Source: Streptomyces himastatinicus ATCC 53653 (GTDB lineage: Bacteria > Actinomycetota > Actinomycetes > Streptomycetales > Streptomycetaceae). From it: 39,948 nucleotides of DNA. The stretch lies in the NCBI RefSeq assembly GCF_000158915.1, contig NZ_GG657754.1, positions 5,481,441-5,521,388 of the forward strand, written 5' to 3'. The notes under the pieces are model-generated. The model saw nothing but the letters and a program-made list of their open reading frames with translations, did not search any database and had not been told where the DNA came from. A program made the position numbers and the translations under genes. Shown in pieces: positions 34,669-39,948 of this stretch; position 1 is the stretch's first letter; every line of letters starts with the position of its first letter.

Positions 34669-36457
34669 TCCGCTCCTCGACCACGAGCGAGCCGTGCCCC
34701 GCGTCGTAGCGGTACACCTCGTGCGGGGCGCCGCGCTGCTGTAGCCGCTCCACGTAGTTGTCGATCTGCCGTATCGGACAGCGCGGGTCGTTCACCCCGG
34801 CCGAGATGTAGACCGGCGCCCGCACCTGGTCCACGTAGGTCAGCGGGGAGGACGCCTCGAAGCGCTCCGGCACCTCCTCCGGGGTGCCCCCGAGGAGCGT
34901 GCGGTCCATCGCCTTCAGGGCCTCCATCTCGTCGTGGTAGGCCGTCACATAGTCCGCGACCGGGACCGCGGCCAGGCCCAGCGCCCAGGCTTCGGGCTGG
35001 GTGCCCAGGCCCAGGAGCGTCAGATAGCCGCCCCAGGAGCCGCCGGACAGCACCAGCCGCTCGGGGTCGGCCAGCCCCGAGGCCACCGCCCACTCCCGGA
35101 CCGCCGCGATGTCCTCCAGCTCGATCAGCCCGACCCGGTGCTTCAGCGCGTCCGTCCAGGCCCGCCCGTACCCGGTCGAGCCGCGGTAGTTGACCCGGAC
35201 GACGGCGAAACCGTGGTCGACCCAGGCCGCCGGGCCCGCCGCGAACGAGTCGCTGTCGTGCCAGGTCGGCCCGCCGTGGATGTCGAAGACGGTGGGGAAG
35301 GGGCCCTCGCCCTCGGGCTTCTGCACCAGCGCGTGCACCCGCCCGCCCGGTCCGTCCACCCAGGCGTCGCTCACCGGCACCGACACGGGGGCCTTGAACC
35401 CTGGCGGGTCGAGTACGGCCCGCCCGCTCGTCGACCGCACCTGCGGCGGCTGCTCGGCCGAGGACCACAGGAACTCGATCGCGCCGTCCGGCCGCGCGCC
35501 CGCGCCCCCGATCGACCCGGCCGGGGTCTCGACGCGGGTCAGCTCACCGGAGGCCAGCTCATACCGCCACAGCTCGCCGCGCGCCTGGTGGTCGTGGGCG
35601 ATCAGCAGCGCCGAGCCGTCCGGGAACCAGTCCGCGCCGACATCGCCCGGCAGATCGATGGCCAGAGCCGTCTCCACCCCGGTCAGCGGATCCCACACCA
35701 TCGGCTCCCACCGGCCCCGCCGCTGGTGCCCGACCAGCAGCCGGGTGTCCCCGGCGACCGGTGCGAAGCCCATGACGGACAGGCCCAGCTCCTCGGTGCC
35801 GCCCTTGGTGTCGTCCAGCTCCGCGACCGCCGTCCCGTCCAGCCGGACGACCCGGATCACCGAGTGCATGGCGTCGCCGTGCTCGGTGTGCTCGACCGCG
35901 ATCAGCGTCCCGTCGTGCGACAGGTCGCCCACTCCGGCCGACTCCCGGTGCCGGTAGATCTCCCGGGGCTCGGACCCCGGCGCCACCACATGGATCGTCG
36001 AGCCCTCCTCGTCCGTGGACCGGCCGACGACCGCCGTGCCGTCCCGGCCGAGCGCGAGACCCGCCGGATAGGAGGGTTCGAGGCCGGGCGCCGCGGGCTC
36101 GTCCGCCCCCGACGCCTCCCCGGACTCGCCGCCGTCGGCGCCTGCCCCGTCGGCACCGTCGGCGCCGTCGAAGGGCTGGCGCAGCCACACCCCGAACTCG
36201 TCACCATCGGTATCCGAGAACCACCAGATCCACCGGCCGTCCGGGGTCAGCACCCCGTCCGTCGTCCCGTTCGGCCGGTCCGTCACCTGCCGCTGCGCGC
36301 CGGTCGCGCGATCCCATGCGTACAGCTCGTATGTGCCCGTGGCGTTCGAGACGAACAGCGACCGGTCCGGGGCGTCCTCCGCCCACTCCGGCAACCCCAC
36401 TCGCGGTGCCCGAAACCGCTTTTCCCAGTCCGGCATGGACTCCGTGCTCTCAGTCAT
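34556..36457 (-). CDS. S9 family prolyl-oligopeptidase-like peptidase
   Basis: Serine peptidase of 633 aa, probably cytosolic, cleaving short peptides. The N-terminal beta-propeller region (LYAWDRATGAQRQVTD, GRWIWWFSDTDGDEFGVW and repeated blades) is interrupted by an acidic Ala/Gly loop (GADGADGAGADGGESGEASG). The C-terminal alpha/beta-hydrolase domain has the oxyanion region GGPTWHDSDSF, nucleophile GGSWGGY (Ser near 474), Asp in GVNDPRCP and His in DAGHGS, the S9C order. ATG 36457 gives MTESTESMPDWEKRF; ATG 36436 is a possible alternative. The stop region overlaps the SURF1 gene by 113 bp, and the 28-residue tail (PGPGRGPAADRTEEQRALPE) is probably an extension. Confidence 0.9.
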   Translation of the reverse strand: MTESTESMPDWEKRFRAPRVGLPEWAEDAPDRSLFVSNATGTYELYAWDRATGAQRQVTDRPNGTTDGVLTPDGRWIWWFSDTDGDEFGVWLRQPFDGADGADGAGADGGESGEASGADEPAAPGLEPSYPAGLALGRDGTAVVGRSTDEEGSTIHVVAPGSEPREIYRHRESAGVGDLSHDGTLIAVEHTEHGDAMHSVIRVVRLDGTAVAELDDTKGGTEELGLSVMGFAPVAGDTRLLVGHQRRGRWEPMVWDPLTGVETALAIDLPGDVGADWFPDGSALLIAHDHQARGELWRYELASGELTRVETPAGSIGGAGARPDGAIEFLWSSAEQPPQVRSTSGRAVLDPPGFKAPVSVPVSDAWVDGPGGRVHALVQKPEGEGPFPTVFDIHGGPTWHDSDSFAAGPAAWVDHGFAVVRVNYRGSTGYGRAWTDALKHRVGLIELEDIAAVREWAVASGLADPERLVLSGGSWGGYLTLLGLGTQPEAWALGLAAVPVADYVTAYHDEMEALKAMDRTLLGGTPEEVPERFEASSPLTYVDQVRAPVYISAGVNDPRCPIRQIDNYVERLQQRGAPHEVYRYDAGHGSLVVEERIKQLRLEIDFAQRHLSLPGPGRGPAADRTEEQRALPE

Positions 36458-36564
36458 GACCCCATTCTGCGCCGCACCCCGACATCCGCGCTGGCGTCCC
36501 CTCGCGCCTGTGGATAACGTTCCCGGCGGGCATGGACAGATGGGCCGTAACGGAGGGGGCGACG

Positions 36565-36939
36565 ATGGGCGACATAGCCGCGACCGTGGAGACATATTGG
36601 GCCACGGCCCAGGCCAGGGACTGGAGGGCGTTCGGCGCGACGCTCGCCGACGACGTCTGCTACGAGCTTCCACAGACCCGGGAGCGGGTGGTCGGCCGGG
36701 ACGGCGTGGTCCGCTTCAACGCCGAGCAGCTCGGCGAGTGGAGCCTGGAGGTCGAGCGCGTGGTGGCCGACGCCACCCAGGCTGTCTCCTGGGTCCGGTT
36801 CAGCGACGAGGAGGAGGAGACGCAGGGCATCAGCTTCTTCACCTCGGCTCCGGACGGCAAGATCCAGACCATCACCGACTTCTGGCCCCGTGCGGAGGAG
36901 CCGCCGGCCGGGCGTGAGCAACTGACCGAGCGCTTCTGA
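36565..36939 (+). CDS. SnoaL-like / NTF2-fold protein
   Basis: A 124-aa small protein of the NTF2-like superfamily, cone-shaped alpha+beta folds used for ligand binding or simple catalysis. The opening helix TVETYWATAQARDWRAFGATLADDVCYELPQTRERVVGRDGVVRFN matches SnoaL-type domains, with strands VERVVADATQAVSWVRF, GISFFTSAPDGKIQTITDFWP following. The ribosome region GGAGGGGGCGACG lies directly before ATG 36565; the longer frame from 36532 is less likely. It is divergent from the S9 peptidase with 107 bp between them. Substrate or role unknown; such proteins are often placed as hypothetical isomerases. Confidence 0.82.
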   Translation: MGDIAATVETYWATAQARDWRAFGATLADDVCYELPQTRERVVGRDGVVRFNAEQLGEWSLEVERVVADATQAVSWVRFSDEEEETQGISFFTSAPDGKIQTITDFWPRAEEPPAGREQLTERF

Positions 36940-36948
36940 CGGATCCCC

Positions 36949-36976
36949 ACCCAGCAAGTCCCACCCAGCAAGTCCC
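36949..36976 (+). repeat. 14-bp tandem repeat
   Basis: ACCCAGCAAGTCCC occurs twice in succession directly after the SnoaL-like gene. Probably replication slippage. Confidence 0.85.
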
Positions 36977-36981
36977 GCCCC

Positions 36982-36999
36982 GTCAGGTCCCCACCTGAC
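36982..36999. terminator. Hairpin between convergent genes
   Basis: GTCAGGT and ACCTGAC flank CCCC, between the SnoaL-like gene and the convergent P450 gene. Plausible bidirectional terminator; there is no T run. Confidence 0.5.
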
Positions 37000-37098
37000 A
37001 GGCCCCCATCTCCCCGTATTCACCCCGTGATTCCCCGCCCTCGCCCCCTTCTCTCCCCGTCCCCTCCGCCCCTCCGGTGAGTTCCCTCCGGCGCTCGC

Positions 37099-38376
37099 CT
37101 AGCGCAGCGTCACCGGCAGCGCGTCGACGCCGTAAACGATGGACAGCTTCCGGTACTTGAGCTTGTCCGCGTCCACGGCCAGCCGCATCTCCGGGAAACG
37201 CCGGACCAGCGCGGGATAGGCTGCCCGGAGTTCCATCTTGGCCAGTTCGGCGCCGATGCAGCGGTGAATGCCGTGGCCGAAGGCCAGATGGGACGCCGTC
37301 TGCCGGTGCGGGTCGACCCGCTCCATGTCCGGGCCCAGCTTCTCGTCGCGATTCGCGCCGCTCAGCGAGCACAGCACCAGATCGCCCGCGGATATCTTCG
37401 TGCCCGCTATCTCCATGTCCTCGCGGGCGAACCGCGGGAACGCCACCTGGACGACGGAGAGATAACGCAGCAGCTCATCCACGAAACGGTCGACGACGTC
37501 TTCTTGGTCGCGTACCGCCGCGAACTGTTCGGGGGCCTGGAGCAGGACGAGCGTGCCCAGCGCCAGCATGCTCGCGGTGGTTTCCAGACCGCCGGTCAGC
37601 ACCCCGTCGGCCAGCCCCGCCAGCTCCTGGTCGTCGATTTCGTCGCCGTGCTCCTTCACCAGCATGCCGAGCAGTCCGTCACCTGGTGATTCACGCTGCT
37701 TGCGGACGATTCCATGGAGATACGTCAGCGAGTCCGACATGGCGCCGAGGGACGCGTTCGCGCCGCCGAACAGATCGAATCGCGCCGTGCTGTACCGCTG
37801 GAAGTCATCGCGGTCCTCGTACGGAACGCCGAGCAGTTCGCAGATGACGAGGGCCGGAATGGGGAGCGCGAACATCTCCACCAGGTCGACCGGCCCTTCG
37901 GCCGCGGCCATCTCGTCCAGCCGCTCCTCCACGATGGCGTGGATGCGCGGGGTGAGCCTGCTGAGCCGCCGCATGGTGAATTCGGGCGTCAGCAGCCGTC
38001 GCAGTCTCGTATGCGTCGGTGGATCGCTGAAACCGAGGCCGCCGGGATGCTGCTGTTCGGCGACGCCGACTGCCTTCTCGGCCAGGTTGGTGAAGTCGGA
38101 GCTGAACCCCTTCGCCTTTCCGAGTACCGCCTTGGTCTCGTCATAGCCGGTGACGAGCCAGCCATTGATCCCGAAAGGGAGCCAAATCTTGCTGATGGGT
38201 TCCTTTGCCCGGGTTTTGGAGAGATCGGCCACGGGGTCGAGTCCGTCGCGCTTCAGTGGTGCCAGCGTGGCATCCGGAAGAAACGACATCTTGGACAGAT
38301 CGAACCCGTTCTTCTGAATCTTCGTGAAGTACTTGCGGCCCAGCCACGTGACGATGTTCGAGCGGAGATTCGACAT
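37099..38376 (-). CDS. Cytochrome P450 with standard catalytic residues
   Basis: Soluble heme monooxygenase of 425 aa. The I-helix reads LTGGLETTASML (about 260-270), with the acid-alcohol pair Glu-Thr intact, unlike the P450 at 3915. ExxR is ELLRY, and the heme loop FGHGIHRCIGAELAKME places Cys373 as ligand. The B-C loop and SDPPTHTRLRRLLTPEFT are typical of the actinobacterial CYP105/107-like range; no family is assigned. ATG 38376 lies 7 nt after CAGTAT, fitting a leaderless start, and no ribosome site is seen. It is divergent from a VOC-protein gene. Physiological substrate unknown; a ferredoxin gene is not adjacent. Confidence 0.92.
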   Translation of the reverse strand: MSNLRSNIVTWLGRKYFTKIQKNGFDLSKMSFLPDATLAPLKRDGLDPVADLSKTRAKEPISKIWLPFGINGWLVTGYDETKAVLGKAKGFSSDFTNLAEKAVGVAEQQHPGGLGFSDPPTHTRLRRLLTPEFTMRRLSRLTPRIHAIVEERLDEMAAAEGPVDLVEMFALPIPALVICELLGVPYEDRDDFQRYSTARFDLFGGANASLGAMSDSLTYLHGIVRKQRESPGDGLLGMLVKEHGDEIDDQELAGLADGVLTGGLETTASMLALGTLVLLQAPEQFAAVRDQEDVVDRFVDELLRYLSVVQVAFPRFAREDMEIAGTKISAGDLVLCSLSGANRDEKLGPDMERVDPHRQTASHLAFGHGIHRCIGAELAKMELRAAYPALVRRFPEMRLAVDADKLKYRKLSIVYGVDALPVTLR

Positions 38377-38383
38377 GGGCGCA

Positions 38384-38389
38384 ATACTG
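38384..38389 (-). promoter_or_regulatory. -10 element of the P450 gene, leaderless
   Basis: CAGTAT on the minus strand ends 7 nt before the ATG at 38376. This matches the spacing of several other promoters in the window, but the hexamer is a modest match. Confidence 0.35.
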
Positions 38390-38621
38390 CCCTGCCGCGG
38401 AGGGTCGTCCGTCACACGTTGGCAGACGCGTCCCGGTGTGATGTACCACAGACGCGCCGCGGCCGCTCTCCGGCCCGCCTCATGAGCAGTGCGGTGGCGC
38501 GGACCGGGGGATCGGTGGAAAGTGAAGATATCGGGCGTTATGCGCGAGGGCGATGAGGGCTGCGCGCGCGGTGGAAGCGCAGGGCCGTGCGTCGCGAGGG
38601 ATGCGGAGTGAGCGGAGTGAG

Positions 38622-39452
38622 GTGAGCGGCTTGCGGGAGAGGTTCCGCGCTGTCCAGGGAGCACCCTGCTGGGTGAGCCTGATGGCAGCCGATCTGGACC
38701 GCGCGCACGCCTTCTACGGAGAGCTCTTCGACTGGACGTTCCGGCCCACGCGGTACGGGCACGGCCGTTACACCATCGCCTGCACCGACGATGGCGTACC
38801 GACGGTCGGCATCGGTGCGTCGGCTCCGACGGTGGGTGTGACGCTGCCCGTCACCTGGACGACGTACTTCGCTGCGGACAGCGCGGACGAGGTGGCCTGG
38901 CGCGTCCAGGAACGCGGGGGCACGGTCGCGGTCGGGCCGCTGGAATTCGGCAACGGCCGGGTGGCCTGGGCGGCCGATCCGGACGGCGCCGTCTTCGGCA
39001 TCTGGGAGGGTGACCTCACCTCCGCCTGGTGGGGCGAGCGCAGACCGGGCGCCCCCGTATGGCTGGAATTGCGTACGCGCGACGCGTTCGACGCGGCGCT
39101 CTTCTACGGCCATGTCTTCGGCTGGGACGCCCAGGCGCGGGAGCGCTGCGACGTCCGCTTCGAGCACGACCGGGTGGTTCTGCACATCGACGGCAAGGCG
39201 GTGGCCGGGCTGCGCGGCGGCGCCCTGGAGGCCGCCCCCGATCCGAATGTGCGGCCCCGCTGGCATGTCTATTTCCGGGTCGAGGACGTCGACCGGGTCG
39301 CCGAACGCACCGTGGCGCTGGGCGGAAGCGTCGTTTCCCCGCCGGTCGACACCCCCTATGGCCGCGTCGCGGCACTCCGCGACGCGGAGGGCGGAATCTT
39401 CAGCGTGGCGGCGGTCCAAAGAGGCTCGACGGGTGAGCGGGACGACGCCTAG
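38622..39452 (+). CDS. VOC-family protein with two glyoxalase-like domains
   Basis: A 276-aa vicinal-oxygen-chelate protein composed of two tandem beta-alpha-beta-beta-beta modules. The first opens GAPCWVSLMAADLDRAHAFYGELFDWTF and ends AWAADPDGAVFGIWEGD; the second opens GAPVWLELRTRDAFDAALFYGHVFGWD and ends AALRDAEGGIFSVAAV. In these proteins the fold can bind a metal or a drug; the expected His/Glu ligands are not clearly complete here. GTG 38622 is preferred because GGAG lies 5-6 nt upstream; ATG 38553 would add 23 residues, including a GCGGAGTGA duplication that does not look coding. It is divergent from the P450. Function unknown. Confidence 0.82.
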   Translation: MSGLRERFRAVQGAPCWVSLMAADLDRAHAFYGELFDWTFRPTRYGHGRYTIACTDDGVPTVGIGASAPTVGVTLPVTWTTYFAADSADEVAWRVQERGGTVAVGPLEFGNGRVAWAADPDGAVFGIWEGDLTSAWWGERRPGAPVWLELRTRDAFDAALFYGHVFGWDAQARERCDVRFEHDRVVLHIDGKAVAGLRGGALEAAPDPNVRPRWHVYFRVEDVDRVAERTVALGGSVVSPPVDTPYGRVAALRDAEGGIFSVAAVQRGSTGERDDA

Positions 39453-39539
39453 GATCGGAGATACGGCATCGCGTGTCGGTCACCGGCTGGGTGAGGCATG
39501 GAGGTGCCCGTGAGATTGCCTTAATGGGAGGCATTCCAC

Positions 39540-39926
39540 GTGTCAGTCGAGCTGAATCACACCATCGTCCACTCCCGGGACAACCGGGAATCCGCCGAAT
39601 TCCTGGCCGATATTCTGGGCCTGGAGGTGGGGGACGCCTGGGGCCCGTTCATACCGGTCTCCACCAGCAATGGGGTCACCCTGGACTTCGCCAGTATCCC
39701 CGCCGAGTCGATCACCATGCAGCACTACGCGTTCCTCATCTCCGACGAGGAATTCGACGCGGCGTTCCAGCGGATACGGGAGCAGGGCATCACGTATTAC
39801 GCCGATCCGCACGGTAAGCAGCCGGGCGAGATCAACCACCACTACGGCGGCCGCGGGCTGTACTTCATGGACCCGGCCGGTCACGGCATGGAGATCATTA
39901 CCCGGCCTTACGGCAACGAGGAGTAG
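39540..39926 (+). CDS. VOC-family (glyoxalase/dioxygenase-like) protein
   Basis: A single VOC-domain protein of 128 aa. VELNHTIVHSRDNRESAEFLADILGL carries the first likely metal-binding His; a further His occurs in TMQHYAFLI; the Glu of GHGMEIITRPYG is the usual last ligand. The loop YADPHGKQPGEINHHYGGRGLYFMDPAGH is typical of ring-cleaving or glyoxalase-related members. The GTG start has GGGAGG about 8 nt upstream. It lies 87 bp after the two-domain VOC gene on the same strand; co-transcription is possible. No specific substrate can be given. Confidence 0.87.
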   Translation: MSVELNHTIVHSRDNRESAEFLADILGLEVGDAWGPFIPVSTSNGVTLDFASIPAESITMQHYAFLISDEEFDAAFQRIREQGITYYADPHGKQPGEINHHYGGRGLYFMDPAGHGMEIITRPYGNEE

Positions 39927-39948
39927 CCCTCCTGAGGGCGGTCCGGCG

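Overview
The window is high-GC DNA whose strong G/C bias at third codon positions, gene families and gene order point to a Streptomyces (or close relative) chromosome. The anchor is a conserved housekeeping run: tRNA-Ser(GGA), SRP RNA, dnaX, ybaB, recR, a DUF5063 gene, aspartokinase (ask) and asd, at about 24.0-31.4 kb. No insertion sequence, CRISPR array, rRNA or prophage was found.

Layout. 0-5.2 kb: a frameshifted membrane protein, a tannase-like secreted hydrolase, and divergent from it a DrrA/DrrB exporter followed by a cytochrome P450. 5.2-8.3 kb: a large AfsR/SARP-type STAND regulator on the opposite strand, with its 3' end overlapping the P450. 8.5-13.4 kb: a small secreted protein, a tiny Cys/His protein, a DHFR-fold protein, a CorA transporter, and a TetR/MFS efflux pair sharing an operator. 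13.4-24.0 kb is accessory: an intact McrBC pair whose McrB appears to carry an EVE-type domain, a decayed AbiEii-like toxin gene, a truncated copy of a Streptomyces gene that is intact 6 kb further on, a TetR/EamA pair with a frameshifted transporter, an AAA-ATPase/DUF234 gene behind a perfect 34-bp palindrome, a helicase remnant, a HAD hydrolase, an XRE/TPR regulator broken by an in-frame amber codon, and two small genes. After asd come an ECF-like sigma factor coupled to a membrane protein that looks like an anti-sigma, a SURF1 gene broken by an in-frame opal codon, an S9 peptidase, a SnoaL-like protein, a second P450 and two VOC proteins.

How it works together. The best candidate for an undescribed unit is at the left: the drrA-drrB-P450 operon has two 9-bp direct repeats 11 bp apart, ending 8 bp before a possible -10 element. 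That is the published geometry of SARP/AfsR sites, and an AfsR-like regulator is encoded convergently. The P450 lacks the usual I-helix acid-alcohol pair, so the unit may export and modify, or sense, a small molecule by unusual chemistry. The 13.4-24 kb segment reads as a defence or accessory region in decay, with one complete system (McrBC) and several broken genes.

Caution. Two single-base frameshifts fall in short C runs and could be sequencing errors. The two Trp-to-stop changes, both G-to-A, look more like real mutations. Five genes fit a leaderless model with a -10 hexamer 6-7 nt before the start codon. All function calls come from reading motifs and from memory of the families; no database search was run.
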